From the NCBI RefSeq assembly GCF_014127285.1, contig NZ_CP059901.1, forward strand, positions 1,612,001-1,676,000: 64,000 nt of DNA. Direction: 5' to 3'. The stretch comes from Mumia sp. ZJ1417. Its GTDB lineage: Bacteria; Actinomycetota; Actinomycetes; Propionibacteriales; Nocardioidaceae. The position numbers and the translations under genes are program-made. Positions 44,179 through 54,949 of the stretch are shown piece by piece (position 1 is the stretch's first letter; each line of letters opens with the position of its first letter). Under the pieces are notes generated by a model that was not told where the DNA came from, ran no database searches, and worked only from the letters and a program-made list of their open reading frames with translations.

Positions 44179-44934
44179 GTGACCACGCTCGAGCTCCTCC
44201 CCGCCGTCGACGTCATTGAAGGACAGGCCGTCCAGCTCGTCCAGGGGGTGGCCGGCTCTGAGAAAACGTTCGGCGACGCTGTCTCGGCGGCGCTGCGCTG
44301 GCAGGACGGCGGCTCGGAGTGGCTGCATCTGGTCGACCTCGACGCCGCCTTCGGGCGCGGCTCCAACGCCGAGCTCCTCGCGCAGATCGTGGCCGCCGTC
44401 GACATGAAGGTCGAGATGTCCGGCGGCATCCGCGACGACGCCTCGCTCGACCGGGCGATGGCGACGGGCTGTCGTCGCGTCAACATCGGCACGGCCGCGC
44501 TCGAGAACCCGGACTGGTGCGCCAAGGCGATCGCCACGTACGGCGACCGGGTGGCGGTCGGCCTCGACGTCCGCGGCCGTACGCTCGCCGCGCGCGGCTG
44601 GACCCGCGAGGGTGGTGACCTGTACGAGGTGCTGGCCCGTCTCGACGCCGAGGGCTGTGCGCGCTACGTCGTCACGGACGTCAACAAGGACGGCATGCTC
44701 CAGGGCCCCAACCTCCAGCTCCTCCGCGACGTGTGCGCGGCGACAGACCGACCTGTGGTCGCCTCGGGCGGCGTGACCACGCTCGACGACCTGCGGGCGA
44801 TCGCCGGCCTCGTCGACGAGGGCGTCGAGGGCGCGATCATCGGCACCGCTCTGTACGCCGGCAACTTCACGCTCCCCGACGCCCTCGCGGCGGTCGCGCA
44901 GATCGGCGAGGGCACCGAGGGCGCAGCCTCGTGA
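44179..44934 (+). CDS. hisA: PriA/HisA: phosphoribosyl isomerase
   Basis: A 251-residue (beta/alpha)8 barrel. In actinobacteria this protein (PriA) does both the HisA step and the TrpF step of tryptophan synthesis; no trpF is seen in the window. The catalytic Asp pair is present (Asp11 in PAVDV, Asp130 in VGLDV), as are Arg139-Gly-Trp141 and Asp171 in NKDG. Three otherwise conserved positions differ: Gln19 replaces Arg, Met173 replaces Thr of KDGT, and Thr223 replaces Lys in the IxGKALYA motif. GTG 44179 is preferred (leaderless promoter, normal N-terminus); GTG 44161 is in frame. It overlaps hisF by 4 nt. Confidence 0.92.
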   Translation: MTTLELLPAVDVIEGQAVQLVQGVAGSEKTFGDAVSAALRWQDGGSEWLHLVDLDAAFGRGSNAELLAQIVAAVDMKVEMSGGIRDDASLDRAMATGCRRVNIGTAALENPDWCAKAIATYGDRVAVGLDVRGRTLAARGWTREGGDLYEVLARLDAEGCARYVVTDVNKDGMLQGPNLQLLRDVCAATDRPVVASGGVTTLDDLRAIAGLVDEGVEGAIIGTALYAGNFTLPDALAAVAQIGEGTEGAAS

Positions 44935-45692
44935 GCCTGGCCGTCCGCGTCATCCCGTGCCTCGACGTCGACGCCGGGCGCGTCGTCAAGGGTGTCAACT
45001 TCGTCGACCTGCGTGACGCGGGGGACCCCGTCGAGATGGCACGTGTGTACGACGCCGAGGGTGCCGACGAGCTGACCTTCCTCGACATCACCGCCTCCTC
45101 CGACGCGCGCGCGACCACGTTCGACGTCGTCGCGCAGACGGCCGAGGAGGTGTTCATCCCGCTCACGGTCGGCGGCGGCATCCGTACCGTCGACGACGTC
45201 GACCGCCTCCTGCGCGCCGGCGCCGACAAGATCGGCGTCAACACGGCGGCCCTCCAGCGGCCCGAGCTCATCGCCGAGATCGCGGCGCGCTTCGGCAACC
45301 AGGTGCTCGTCCTGTCCGTCGACGCCCGCCGCGCCGCGGACCAGCCCTCCGGCTTCGAGGTCACCACCCACGGCGGCCGTACGTCGGCTGGGCGTGACGC
45401 GATCGCCTGGGTCCGGACGGCCACGGAGCTCGGCATCGGCGAGGTGCTGCTCAACTCGATGGACGCCGACGGGACGCGCGACGGATTCGACCTCGAGATG
45501 ATCAGCGCCGCGCGCGCCGTCACCCACGTCCCGCTCATCGCCAGCGGGGGAGCAGGCACACCCGCGCACTTCTGCGAGGCGGTCGACGCCGGTGCTGACG
45601 CGCTGCTCGCGGCGAGCGTCTTCCACTTCGGCGTCCTCACCATCGGTCAGGTCAAGGACGCACTGCGCGCCGCCGGGCACGTCGTACGGTGA
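44931..45692 (+). CDS. hisF: Imidazole glycerol phosphate synthase cyclase subunit HisF
   Basis: A 253-residue (beta/alpha)8 barrel that with HisH makes imidazole glycerol phosphate and AICAR. The catalytic Asp residues are present in [14 protein letters not shown] (about residue 12) and VLSVDARR (about 131). [14 protein letters not shown] and [17 protein letters not shown] are family motifs. GTG 44931 overlaps hisA. The stop overlaps the start of the ABC transporter gene by 4 nt. Confidence 0.96.
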   Translation: MSLAVRVIPCLDVDAGRVVKGVNFVDLRDAGDPVEMARVYDAEGADELTFLDITASSDARATTFDVVAQTAEEVFIPLTVGGGIRTVDDVDRLLRAGADKIGVNTAALQRPELIAEIAARFGNQVLVLSVDARRAADQPSGFEVTTHGGRTSAGRDAIAWVRTATELGIGEVLLNSMDADGTRDGFDLEMISAARAVTHVPLIASGGAGTPAHFCEAVDAGADALLAASVFHFGVLTIGQVKDALRAAGHVVR

Positions 45693-47557
45693 GGTCTCGA
45701 CAGAGCTCGACCAGCGGAGAGGGCCGCTCGACCAGCGGAGAGGGCCGCTCGACCAGCGGAGAGGGCCGCTCGACCAGCGGTGTCCGTCCGGCGCGCAGCG
45801 TCACCCGCCGCGGCTTCGGCATCATCGGTGTCGGCGTCGCCGAGGAGAAGCGCCGCTTCACCCTCGCCGTCATCGGCTCCTTGGTCTACGGCGCGATGAC
45901 CGTCGCCGACGCGTGGGTCCTCGGGTGGGCCACCGACCACGTCGTGACCCCGTCGTTCCGCGACGGCGAGATCGTCACCGGCGCGGCGGTGATCGCGTCG
46001 CTGCTGTTCCTCTCGGTCGCGCTGCTGCGGGCCTGGGGCGTGATCATGCGCCGGCTGATCGGCGGCATCGTCTACTACCGGCTCATGGCCTCGTACCGGC
46101 GCCGCGTCACGCGCCGCTACCTCGCGCTCCCGATGTCGTGGCACTCGCGCCACCCGACCGGCCAGCTCCTCTCCAACGCCAACGCCGACGTCGAGGCGAC
46201 CTGGGGCGTGATGATGCCCCTGCCGATGGCGGTCGGCGTGATCGCGATGCTGGTCACCGCGGTCGTCGTGATGCTCACCGCCGACGTGGTCCTGACGTTG
46301 GTCGGGCTGGTGGTGTTCCCGGCGCTGTTCGCGATCAACGTCGGCTACCAGCGCCTGCTCTCGCCGCGCGTCACCCGAGCCCAGGAGCTGCGCGGGCACG
46401 TCAGCGCCGTCGCTCACGAGTCGTTCGACGGCGCGCTCGTCGTCAAGACCCTCGGCCGTGAGGCGGAGGAGACCGCACGCTTCGCCGCCACGGCCGAGGA
46501 GCTGCGCGACGCGAACGTGGCGGCCGGGCGGATCCGCTCGATCTTCGATCCCGTGATCGAGATGCTGCCCAACCTCGGGGTGCTCCTCGTCGTCGTCCTC
46601 GGGGTCGAGCGCGTCCTCGCCGGCGACATCGAGGCCGGTGCGGTCGTCCAGGTGGCCTACCTCTTCACGGTCGTCGGGTGGCCTGTCCGCGCGTTCGGCT
46701 GGGTGCTGGGCGAGCTGCCTCGTACGGTCGTCGGCTGGGAGCGAGTCCAGGCCGTGCTGCGCGCCACCGGTGACATGCCGTACGGCCAAGCCGCGCTGGC
46801 CGGAGACGGCCCGCTGCGGGTGGAGGTCAAGGACGTGTCGTACGGGTACGAGGCGCGCCGCCCCGTCCTCGACAACCTCGATCTCACCCTCGAGCCGGGC
46901 ACCGTGACCGCGATCGTGGGGCTCACCGGCTCCGGCAAGAGCACGCTCGCCTCGCTCCTCGACCGGTTGGTCGACCCGAACGACGGCCGGATCCTCCTCG
47001 ACGGCACCGACATCGCCTCCCTGTCGCACGAGGCACTCGCCGAGGCCGTCGCCCTCGTGCCGCAGCACACGTTCATCTTCGACGACACCGTCCGCGACAA
47101 CATCACGCTCGGCGCCGACGTCGACGACGCACGTGTCCGTGAGGTGCTCGCCCTCACCCAGGCGGCCGAGTTCGTCGACGCGCTGCCCGACAGTGTCGAC
47201 ACCCGGCTGGGCGAGCGGGGCACGACGCTGTCCGGCGGCCAGCGGCAGCGCCTGGCGCTCGCGCGGGCGCTCGTCCGCGACCCTCGGCTGCTCCTCCTCG
47301 ACGACGCGACGAGCGCGCTCGACCCCGACGTCGAGCAGCGCATCCTGTCTGCGCTGGCGCGCTCGACGGCGTCGGGCAGCGGGCCGACGGTCTTCGTCGT
47401 CGCGTACCGCAAGGCGACCATCGCGCTCGCCGACGAGGTCCTGTTCCTGCGGGGCGGCCGCGTCGTCGACCGCGGGACGCACGCCGAGCTCGTCGCGCGC
47501 TCGCCCGAGTACGCCGACATCGTCCAGGCGTACGACACGACCCGGGAGGCGCCGTGA
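45689..47557 (+). CDS. ABC exporter half-transporter with degenerate ATP site
   Basis: A 622-residue type IV exporter subunit: six helices (about residues 55-340) and an ATPase domain. Walker A is [14 protein letters not shown] and the signature [15 protein letters not shown], but the catalytic Glu after Walker B is Asp539 ([12 protein letters not shown]) and the H-loop His is Tyr573 (VVAYRKAT). These are the changes found in the weak site of heterodimeric exporters, so it should pair with the next gene. GTG 45689 overlaps hisF; the first 35 residues carry three copies of STSGEGR from a 21-bp DNA repeat. Substrate unknown. Confidence 0.9.
   Translation: MRSRQSSTSGEGRSTSGEGRSTSGEGRSTSGVRPARSVTRRGFGIIGVGVAEEKRRFTLAVIGSLVYGAMTVADAWVLGWATDHVVTPSFRDGEIVTGAAVIASLLFLSVALLRAWGVIMRRLIGGIVYYRLMASYRRRVTRRYLALPMSWHSRHPTGQLLSNANADVEATWGVMMPLPMAVGVIAMLVTAVVVMLTADVVLTLVGLVVFPALFAINVGYQRLLSPRVTRAQELRGHVSAVAHESFDGALVVKTLGREAEETARFAATAEELRDANVAAGRIRSIFDPVIEMLPNLGVLLVVVLGVERVLAGDIEAGAVVQVAYLFTVVGWPVRAFGWVLGELPRTVVGWERVQAVLRATGDMPYGQAALAGDGPLRVEVKDVSYGYEARRPVLDNLDLTLEPGTVTAIVGLTGSGKSTLASLLDRLVDPNDGRILLDGTDIASLSHEALAEAVALVPQHTFIFDDTVRDNITLGADVDDARVREVLALTQAAEFVDALPDSVDTRLGERGTTLSGGQRQRLALARALVRDPRLLLLDDATSALDPDVEQRILSALARSTASGSGPTVFVVAYRKATIALADEVLFLRGGRVVDRGTHAELVARSPEYADIVQAYDTTREAP
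45705..45780 (+). repeat. 21-bp tandem repeat (3.6 copies) in the 5' end of the ABC transporter gene
   Basis: The unit GCTCGACCAGCGGAGAGGGCC begins at 45705, 45726, 45747 and 45768 (last copy incomplete) with no base changes. Read in the transporter frame it gives heptapeptides of Thr-Ser-Gly-Glu-Gly-Arg-Ser. Perfect identity implies recent expansion or active homogenisation. Confidence 0.93.
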
Positions 47558-49437
47558 GCACCCGGGTGACCACGACCAGCAGCGCCGTGGGCGGAGCCGA
47601 GACCCCGCGCGTGCGTGGCCTCGGCGTGCTCCGTCGTGGGTTCGCGCTGACGCCTTCCCTCGCCACGGGGCTCCCTCTGACCTTGCTGCTCGCGGCGCTG
47701 AGCACGGTCGGCGGTGCCGTCGTCCCGGTCGTCGTCCAGGTCGCGATCGACCGTGGGCTCGCCGTCGAAGGCGGACCCGACGAGGGCCTGGTGGTGCGCT
47801 GGAGCATGGTGGCCGCCGGCATCGTGCTGCTCACCGCGGTGTGCGCGTGGGCGATGAAGATCCGCCTGTTCGTCGCCAGCGAGCGCGGCCTGACCGACCT
47901 GCGCGTCAAGGCGTTCCGCCACGTCCACGACCTCTCCGTGCTCACCCAGGACCGCGAGCGCCGTGGCGCCCTCGTGTCGCGGGTGACCTCCGACATCGAC
48001 CAGGTCTCGCTGTTCCTCCAGTTCAACGGGATCATGATCGTCACCAGTCTCGGTCAGGTGGCGGTCGCGACCGTCATCATGGCGTTCTACAGCTGGCAGC
48101 TGACGATCGTGGTGTGGATCTGCTTCGTCCCGCTCGTCGTCACGCTCGTGGCGCTTCAGGGCCGGATGGCACGGGCGTACGACCATGCCCGCGCGACCGT
48201 CGGCACGATGCTGGCGGTCATCGCCGAGCCCGTGGTGGGTGCCTCGGTGGTTCGTGCGTACGGGGTGGAGCGCCGCACGCAGCGCCGGATCGACGAGGCG
48301 ATCGACGTCAACCTGCGAGCCAACATCCGCGCCCAGCGTCTCGTCGCGGGGACCTTCGCCTCTGCGGGCGTCGCGGGCGGTCTGGCCAACGCGGCCGTGA
48401 TCGTCGTCGGCGTCATGCTCGGAGTCGCCGGCGACCTCACGCTCGGCGGGGTCATCGCGTTCGCGTTCCTCGTGTCGCTGTTCGTCGGCCCCGTGCAGAC
48501 GGCGACCCAGGTGATCACCGAGGCCCAGAACGCGATCTCCTCGTGGCGGCGGGTGATCGAGATCCTCGACACCCCGGCTGACGTGCGCGACCCCGGCGAG
48601 GGTGTCGCGCTGCCGGCTGGAGCGCTCGAGATCGGGTTCGACCACGTCCGCTTCGCCTATCCCGGTGGGCCGGACGTGCTCCACGACGTCGACGTCACGA
48701 TCCCGGCGCGTCAGCGCGTCGCCGTCGTCGGCGAGACCGGCTCGGGCAAGAGCACCTTCGCCAAGCTCCTGACCCGCCTGTCCGACCCGACGGCGGGCAC
48801 GGTCACGCTGGACGACGTCGACCTGCGGACGATCGGCTTCGCCACGCTGCGCTCACGTGTCGTGATGGTGCCCCAGGAGGGCTTCCTGTTCGACGCGACG
48901 CTCGCCGAGAACCTGCGCTACGGCGATCTCGACGCCTCGCGAGAGCGGATGCGCCACGCCTTCACCGAGCTCGGCATCGACGACTGGTTCGCGTCGCTGC
49001 CCGACGGGCTCGACACCGAGGTCGGACAGCGAGGCGAGTCGCTGTCGGCGGGGGAGCGGCAGCTCGTCGCGCTCGTACGCGCCTACCTCGCCGACCCCGA
49101 CCTGCTGGTCCTGGACGAGGCCACGAGCGCCGTCGACCCCCAGACCGAGATGCGGGCCTCGCGGGCGCTGGAGCGGCTCCTCGCCGGTCGTACCTCCGTC
49201 GTCGTCGCCCACCGGCTCTCCACGGCCGAGGCCGCCGACCGCGTTCTGGTCTTCGACGCGGGCATCCTCGTCGAGGACGGGCCGCACGCCGCGCTCGTGG
49301 CGCAGGACGGCGTCTACGCCCGGCTGCACGCCTCCTGGGTCGCGCAGGCCCACCTTGGCATCGAGGCCGCGCCTTCCGGCGAGGGCATCGACGACGCCGA
49401 GCCTGGAACGGCCTGGGAGAATGGGACGCGTGACTGA
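47554..49437 (+). CDS. ABC exporter half-transporter with consensus ATP site
   Basis: A 627-residue partner of the preceding protein: six helices followed by an ATPase domain with Walker [15 protein letters not shown], signature [19 protein letters not shown], catalytic Glu522 ([12 protein letters not shown]) and His553 ([14 protein letters not shown]). It therefore supplies the hydrolytic residues while its partner is degenerate. GTG 47554 overlaps the first subunit by 4 nt. The position between hisF and hisI could hint at export of a metabolite, but nothing in the sequence shows the substrate. Confidence 0.92.
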   Translation: MSTRVTTTSSAVGGAETPRVRGLGVLRRGFALTPSLATGLPLTLLLAALSTVGGAVVPVVVQVAIDRGLAVEGGPDEGLVVRWSMVAAGIVLLTAVCAWAMKIRLFVASERGLTDLRVKAFRHVHDLSVLTQDRERRGALVSRVTSDIDQVSLFLQFNGIMIVTSLGQVAVATVIMAFYSWQLTIVVWICFVPLVVTLVALQGRMARAYDHARATVGTMLAVIAEPVVGASVVRAYGVERRTQRRIDEAIDVNLRANIRAQRLVAGTFASAGVAGGLANAAVIVVGVMLGVAGDLTLGGVIAFAFLVSLFVGPVQTATQVITEAQNAISSWRRVIEILDTPADVRDPGEGVALPAGALEIGFDHVRFAYPGGPDVLHDVDVTIPARQRVAVVGETGSGKSTFAKLLTRLSDPTAGTVTLDDVDLRTIGFATLRSRVVMVPQEGFLFDATLAENLRYGDLDASRERMRHAFTELGIDDWFASLPDGLDTEVGQRGESLSAGERQLVALVRAYLADPDLLVLDEATSAVDPQTEMRASRALERLLAGRTSVVVAHRLSTAEAADRVLVFDAGILVEDGPHAALVAQDGVYARLHASWVAQAHLGIEAAPSGEGIDDAEPGTAWENGTRD

Positions 49438-49789
49438 CTCCGCTCGCCTCGACCCCGCGATCGCCGCACGGCTCAAGCGCGACGAGCACGGCCTCGTGCC
49501 TGCCGTCGTCCAGGAGGTCGACACGCACCAGGTGCTGATGGTGGGCTGGATGGACGACGAGGCCCTCCGCCGGACGCTGACGACGGGCCGTTCGACGTTC
49601 TGGAGCCGTAGCCGCCACGAGTACTGGGTGAAGGGCGCGACCTCCGGCCACGTCCAGCACGTCCGCGAGGTCCGCCTCGACTGCGATGGCGACACCCTTC
49701 TGGTCACGGTCTCGCAGACCGGTCCGGCGTGCCATACCGGTGCCACGACCTGCTTCGACGACGACGTGCTCCTGGAGGCGCCGGCGTGA
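49430..49789 (+). CDS. hisI: Phosphoribosyl-AMP cyclohydrolase HisI
   Basis: A 119-residue monofunctional cyclohydrolase (no HisE domain) that opens the adenine ring of PR-AMP. Motifs: [39 protein letters not shown], the metal Asp segment [13 protein letters not shown] and Cys-rich [15 protein letters not shown] 49430 overlaps the ABC gene by 8 nt; ATG 49421 in frame is an alternative that would add three residues. It overlaps the next gene by 4 nt. Confidence 0.94.
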   Translation: MTDSARLDPAIAARLKRDEHGLVPAVVQEVDTHQVLMVGWMDDEALRRTLTTGRSTFWSRSRHEYWVKGATSGHVQHVREVRLDCDGDTLLVTVSQTGPACHTGATTCFDDDVLLEAPA

Positions 49790-50367
49790 GCGCTCGCGGC
49801 TACGGTTCGACCGTCCTTCTCGGCGTCGTGGGCGGTGCTGCCGCGTTCTTCACGGCCTCGCAGCCGTGGTCGCGCGTCACCGTCGAGACCGAGGGCCTGG
49901 CGCGCGACGTGGTGAGCGTCAACGGCAACGAGGCGCTCCCGGTCGTCGGCGGGCTCGCCCTGGTGGCACTCGCCGGCATCGTCGCGGTGCTGGCGTCGCG
50001 CGGCCGGGTCCGTACGGCCGTCGGCGTCGTCGTGACGCTCGCCTCGCTGGCGGCCGCGGTCGCGGTAGCGCTCGGAGGCGACGCCGTCCACGACGCGCTC
50101 GTCACCTCGCTGGCCGAGTCGCCCGCGATGGCCGGAGACGCCGCGCTGCAGAGTCGCCTCGCCGACGAGGCGTCGACGACCGCCTGGCGGTGGGCATGTC
50201 TCGTGTCGTTGCTGGTCAGCGCGGCGGCGGGTGCGGCGGTCGTGCGCTGGGGCCGCGCGTGGCCGTCGATGGGGAGCCGCTACGAGTCTGTCGGCCAGCA
50301 GCGGGCCGAGACCGTCGACGACGACCCGTGGAAGGCACTCGACCGTGGCGAGGACCCGACAGTCTAG
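49786..50367 (+). CDS. Trp biosynthesis-associated membrane protein
   Basis: A 193-residue membrane protein with four helices (about residues 7-25, 47-66, 75-95 and 130-152), matching the actinobacterial family named for its place beside trp genes. [10 protein letters not shown] just after helix 1 is the conserved part. Function unproved. In related genomes trpE usually lies between hisI and this gene; here the two overlap by 4 nt and trpE is missing. The tail is acidic ([15 protein letters not shown]). Confidence 0.85.
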   Translation: MSARGYGSTVLLGVVGGAAAFFTASQPWSRVTVETEGLARDVVSVNGNEALPVVGGLALVALAGIVAVLASRGRVRTAVGVVVTLASLAAAVAVALGGDAVHDALVTSLAESPAMAGDAALQSRLADEASTTAWRWACLVSLLVSAAAGAAVVRWGRAWPSMGSRYESVGQQRAETVDDDPWKALDRGEDPTV

Positions 50368-50418
50368 GCTTGGGCACTATCCCCGAGCGCCAGTCGCCCC
50401 AGAGAGGTTTTGAGAACG

Positions 50419-50607
50419 ATGCATGGTTCTTCCCCCGCAGCCTGGACCGCGGTCGTCATCTGCCTGATCGGATTCACGGTCGGCGGAGTGGCGCTGCTGA
50501 TGGGGCCGAACTGGGTGCTCTTCTGGGTCGGCGTCGCCCTGACCCTCGGCTCCGCAGTCGTCGCCAAGGTGATGTCCGCGGCGGGTCTGGGCGTCAAGGC
50601 GCACTGA
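50419..50607 (+). CDS. HGxxPAAW family small membrane protein
   Basis: A 62-residue protein beginning MHGSSPAAWTAVVICLIGFT, which carries the family's defining His-Gly-x-x-Pro-Ala-Ala-Trp motif, with two membrane helices separated by MGPNWVLFW. Its role is unknown; the family is tied to actinobacterial trp clusters. ATG 50419 gives the motif at the N-terminus; GAGAGG lies 12 nt upstream. TAGGCT at 50365-50370 may be its -10. Confidence 0.85.
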   Translation: MHGSSPAAWTAVVICLIGFTVGGVALLMGPNWVLFWVGVALTLGSAVVAKVMSAAGLGVKAH

Positions 50608-50674
50608 TCTACGGGACACTGCTCCCCTAGACCGCACGCCGACGTCTGCGACACCGGCGACGAAGGGAGTCCTC

Positions 50675-51295
50675 GTGTCCTCCGACCAGCCTCCGTACCC
50701 CCAACAGCCCCCGCAGGGTCCCTACGGGCCGCCGCCGCAGGGGCCGTACGGCCAACAGCCGCCGCAGTTCGGCCAGTACGGGGGCGGCGGTTACGCCCCG
50801 GTCCCGGAGTACGTGCCGCCGTCGCCGTACGCGAGCTGGTGGGCACGCGTCGCCGCCGTCCTCATCGACGGCCTGATCGCCTCGCTGTTGACCGTGGTGC
50901 CTGTCATCGTCGGCGTGATCGTCCTCGCAGGGGCGACGGAGACCACGAACACCTCGCTCGACGAGACGAGGAGCGAGATCACCAATGGCGGCCAGTTCGC
51001 CCTCGGGCTCGGTCTCATCCTGCTCGGCGTGCTGATCGGCCTCGTCTTCCAGATCTGGAACCAAGGTATCCGTCAGGGGCAGGGCGGTCAGAGCCTCGGC
51101 AAGCAGCTGCTCGGCATCAAGGTGATCGAGATGCGCACGGGGGAGCCGCAGGGCGCGGCCAAGGGCGTGCTCCGCTACGTCCTGTACGCCGTCCTCGCGA
51201 ACGCGTGCTTCCTCGACGTACTGTGGCCGTTGTGGGACGCCAAGAAGCAGACGTGGCACGACATGATCGTGTCGTCCGTCGTCGTGAAGGCGTGA
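50675..51295 (+). CDS. RDD family membrane protein with proline-rich N-terminus
   Basis: A 206-residue protein. The first 50 residues are Pro/Gln/Gly/Tyr-rich (PPQGPYGPPPQGPYGQQPPQ) and disordered. The RDD domain follows with ASWWARVAAVLIDGLIASLL, a middle helix and GQSLGKQLLGIKVIEM. The family is of uncertain role, possibly ion transport. GTG 50675 has GAAGGGAG upstream. It overlaps the DUF2752 gene by 4 nt. The Pro-rich N-terminus resembles those of the two DUF4190 proteins nearby. Confidence 0.88.
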   Translation: MSSDQPPYPQQPPQGPYGPPPQGPYGQQPPQFGQYGGGGYAPVPEYVPPSPYASWWARVAAVLIDGLIASLLTVVPVIVGVIVLAGATETTNTSLDETRSEITNGGQFALGLGLILLGVLIGLVFQIWNQGIRQGQGGQSLGKQLLGIKVIEMRTGEPQGAAKGVLRYVLYAVLANACFLDVLWPLWDAKKQTWHDMIVSSVVVKA

Positions 51296-51723
51296 CCACG
51301 ACCGCGACCGCAGCCCGCCCCGTCTCGCGGTGGCGGGCATTGCGGACGCCGCTGCTCGTCGGGGGCGGCGGCCTCGCGGCGGCCGCGCTGCTGCACTTCC
51401 GTGACCCGAACGTCTCCGGGAGCTACGGCTACTGCCCGTTCGCGCTGCTCACCGGGCTCGACTGCCCAGGGTGCGGCGGACTGCGTGCCGCGCACGCGCT
51501 GACGGACCTCGATATCGCCACAGCCGCGTCGAGCAACATCCTCGCGGTGGCACTCGCTGTCGCGCTCGTGATGGCCTGGGTGGTGTGGCTCCCTCGGCGG
51601 TTGCGAGACCCGCGGGCGCGGATGATCGTCCTGACGTCGCGCGTCGGCGTCGCCGTGCTCGGCGTCGCCCTCGCGTTCACGCTCCTGCGCAACACCCCGT
51701 GGGGCGCCTGGTTCGCGTCCTAG
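51292..51723 (+). CDS. DUF2752 family membrane protein
   Basis: A 143-residue membrane protein with three helices and the DUF2752 motif YCPFALLTGLDCPGCGGLRA, whose Cys and Gly residues define the family. Function unknown. GTG 51292 overlaps the RDD gene by 4 nt. A strong terminator follows 24 nt after the stop, so RDD-DUF2752 forms a closed unit. Confidence 0.88.
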   Translation: MTTTATAARPVSRWRALRTPLLVGGGGLAAAALLHFRDPNVSGSYGYCPFALLTGLDCPGCGGLRAAHALTDLDIATAASSNILAVALAVALVMAWVVWLPRRLRDPRARMIVLTSRVGVAVLGVALAFTLLRNTPWGAWFAS

Positions 51724-51747
51724 CAGCAGTGTCCGGCCCGCAGACGT

Positions 51748-51785
51748 GACGAGGCGCCACCCCGGACAGCGGGTGGCGCCTCGTC
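51748..51785. terminator. Bidirectional terminator between convergent genes
   Basis: A perfect 15-bp stem, 51748-51762 with 51771-51785 (GACGAGGCGCCACCC and complement), 8-nt loop. It lies between convergent DUF2752 and DUF4190 genes. No T-run is seen, but such long GC stems are the usual terminators in GC-rich actinobacteria. Confidence 0.8.
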
Positions 51786-51797
51786 GTGCCGTACGGC

Positions 51798-52205
51798 TCA
51801 GTACGTGCCGGACTCGGCGTCGATCGCTCCGGTCGCGAAGAGGCCGACGTAGAGGAGGACGCCAAGGACGGTCAGCACGATCGAGACGATGCCGAGGATG
51901 AACCCCGCCTTGGCCATGCCGGTGCCGGTGAGGCGACCCTGCGAGGCTTCGATCTCTGCCTTCGCCTGGTTGCCGAGGATGATGCCGGCGATGCCGATCA
52001 CACCGCAGCACAGCAGGCCGAGGAGGCCGGTGACGAGCGCCCAGATCGCCTTGTTGGAGGTCTGCGGCGGCACGCCGTACGGGTCACCTCCCGGGGGCGG
52101 GTTGTAGCCCGGGGGAGGTCCGCCGTACCCACCGCCCGGGGGCGGGTTGTAGCTCGGGGGCTCGTTGCCCGGGGGCGTCGGGCCGCCCGGAGGGGGATAG
52201 CTCAT
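51798..52205 (-). CDS. DUF4190 family membrane protein, proline-rich (first copy)
   Basis: A 135-residue protein: Pro/Gly/Tyr-rich N-terminal 45 residues (NPPPGGGYGGPPPGYNPPPG) followed by two membrane helices with family motif NKAIWALVTGLLGLLCCGVIG and GNQAKAEIEASQGR. ATG 52205 has AAGGAG 5 nt upstream. Function unknown. A second, related gene lies just upstream on the same strand (about 35 percent alike by eye), suggesting a tandem duplication. Confidence 0.85.
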   Translation of the reverse strand: MSYPPPGGPTPPGNEPPSYNPPPGGGYGGPPPGYNPPPGGDPYGVPPQTSNKAIWALVTGLLGLLCCGVIGIAGIILGNQAKAEIEASQGRLTGTGMAKAGFILGIVSIVLTVLGVLLYVGLFATGAIDAESGTY

Positions 52206-52275
52206 GGTGCTCCTTCGTCAGGGCTCGGAGTGCGCCATTGTGCCGTAGCGGTCGGTGGGGGAGAGAAAGCCCCCG

Positions 52276-52638
52276 TCAGGCGCTCAGCAGGGCCAGCGGC
52301 AGGAAGAAGGTCCCGAGCGTGAAGAGCAGGTAGAGCGCGGAGATCGTGGTGACGACGATTCCCACGATGAAGCCCGCCTGCGCCAGGCCTGCGCCGTCCA
52401 GCTGCCCGTACGACTCGGCGATCTCGCGTTTGGCTTGCGCGCCGAGGACGATGCCGGCGATCCCGACGGGGAAGCAGCACAGGACGACGCCGATCAGGCT
52501 GCACACGAACGCCCAGACGGCCTTCTGCGAGGTGGGGCGAGGAGGATGCCATCCCGGGGGTGGGGGCGGGGCGCCGTACCCGCCAGGTGGGGGCGGCGTG
52601 CCGTACCCGTACGGGCCGGGCGGCGGGGGAGCGCTCAC
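52276..52638 (-). CDS. DUF4190 family membrane protein, proline-rich (second copy)
   Basis: A 120-residue paralogue of the neighbouring protein: Pro-rich start ([20 protein letters not shown]), then [20 protein letters not shown] and [20 protein letters not shown] and two helices. GTG 52638 is chosen for its GAGAGGA site 7 nt upstream; longer frames begin with Arg/Cys-rich residues that look untranslated. Both copies keep a CC pair in helix 1. Confidence 0.85.
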   Translation of the reverse strand: MSAPPPPGPYGYGTPPPPGGYGAPPPPPGWHPPRPTSQKAVWAFVCSLIGVVLCCFPVGIAGIVLGAQAKREIAESYGQLDGAGLAQAGFIVGIVVTTISALYLLFTLGTFFLPLALLSA

Positions 52639-52819
52639 AGATGTCCTCTCGTCCGAGCGCCGCACGGTAGCGCGGCGTCGCAGCGTGCATTCTGCCGCAC
52701 AGCCATGCCACCAGGGGGCGGTGATCCTCCCCACACCCGGCTGGCTACCCTGGGAAGGACAGACTGCGGCGCAGCGGCGAGCGCGACGCGGTGTCTACGG
52801 GTGGGAAGGCAGGTCGGCG

Positions 52820-53626
52820 ATGTCCGTACTCGACGACATCCTCGAAGGAGTGCTCGAGGACCTCGGGGACCGCATGGCCGCGGTCCCGCTCGACGATCTC
52901 AAGGAGCGTGCGAGCCGTCAGGACCTCGCGCTCGACCCCATGCCGGCGTTCCGCGCCGACGGGGTCTCGGTCATCGCAGAGGTCAAACGAGCCAGTCCGT
53001 CCAAGGGTTCCCTCGCCGACATCAAGGATCCGGCAGCCCTGGCTGTGGACTACGCCGAGGGCGGCGCGGCCGCGATCTCGGTGCTGACCGAGCGCCGGCG
53101 CTTCTCCGGCAGCCTGGACGATCTGAAGGCGGTCCGGGCTCAGGTGGACTGCCCGGTCCTGCGCAAGGACTTCATCACGACCTCCTACCAGCTCTGGGAG
53201 GCCCGTGCGGCGGGCGCCGACATGGCGCTGCTGATCGTCGCCGCACTTGACCAGCCGGCGCTGGAGTCGCTGATCGAGCGTGCGCGCTCGATCGGCCTGA
53301 CCCCGCTGGTGGAGGTGCACGACGAGGAGGAGGTCGAGCGCGCGGTCGCGGCCGGCGCCGACCTCGTGGGTGTCAACGCCCGCAACCTCAAGACGCTCGA
53401 GGTGGACCGCACCACGTTCTCCCGGCTCTCTCCGCTGATCCCTGACTCGGTCGTGAAGGTCGCCGAGTCGGGAGTGCGTGACACCAAGGACGTCATCGAG
53501 TACGCCCGGGCGGGCGCACAGGTCGTCCTGGTCGGAGAGACGCTGGTGACGGGCGGCAACCCGCGCTCGACCGTCGCCGACCTGGTTGCGGCCGGGTCGC
53601 ACCCCGCTCTGCAGCACCGATGGTGA
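52820..53626 (+). CDS. trpC: Indole-3-glycerol phosphate synthase TrpC
   Basis: A 268-residue (beta/alpha)8 barrel closing the indole ring in tryptophan synthesis. Catalytic Lys and Glu are visible in [13 protein letters not shown] and [11 protein letters not shown], and phosphate-binding residues in VAESGV and [11 protein letters not shown] 52820 has GGAAGGCAGG upstream; a -10-like TACCCT lies at 52746-52751. It heads trpC-B-A. No trpE, trpD or trpF is in the window. Confidence 0.95.
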   Translation: MSVLDDILEGVLEDLGDRMAAVPLDDLKERASRQDLALDPMPAFRADGVSVIAEVKRASPSKGSLADIKDPAALAVDYAEGGAAAISVLTERRRFSGSLDDLKAVRAQVDCPVLRKDFITTSYQLWEARAAGADMALLIVAALDQPALESLIERARSIGLTPLVEVHDEEEVERAVAAGADLVGVNARNLKTLEVDRTTFSRLSPLIPDSVVKVAESGVRDTKDVIEYARAGAQVVLVGETLVTGGNPRSTVADLVAAGSHPALQHRW

Positions 53627-53698
53627 CGGTGGACGACTTCTTCGGCCCTCACCGTCCTCGTCGACACACCTGTTGACGCCACCTGCAAGGATCGACGC

Positions 53699-54945
<1,247 letters not shown>

Positions 54946-54949
<4 letters not shown>

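Noticed and set aside
42683-45780. Regular repeats considered as a CRISPR array
   Set aside because: Units are contiguous 21-mers with no unique spacers, and no cas genes are present.
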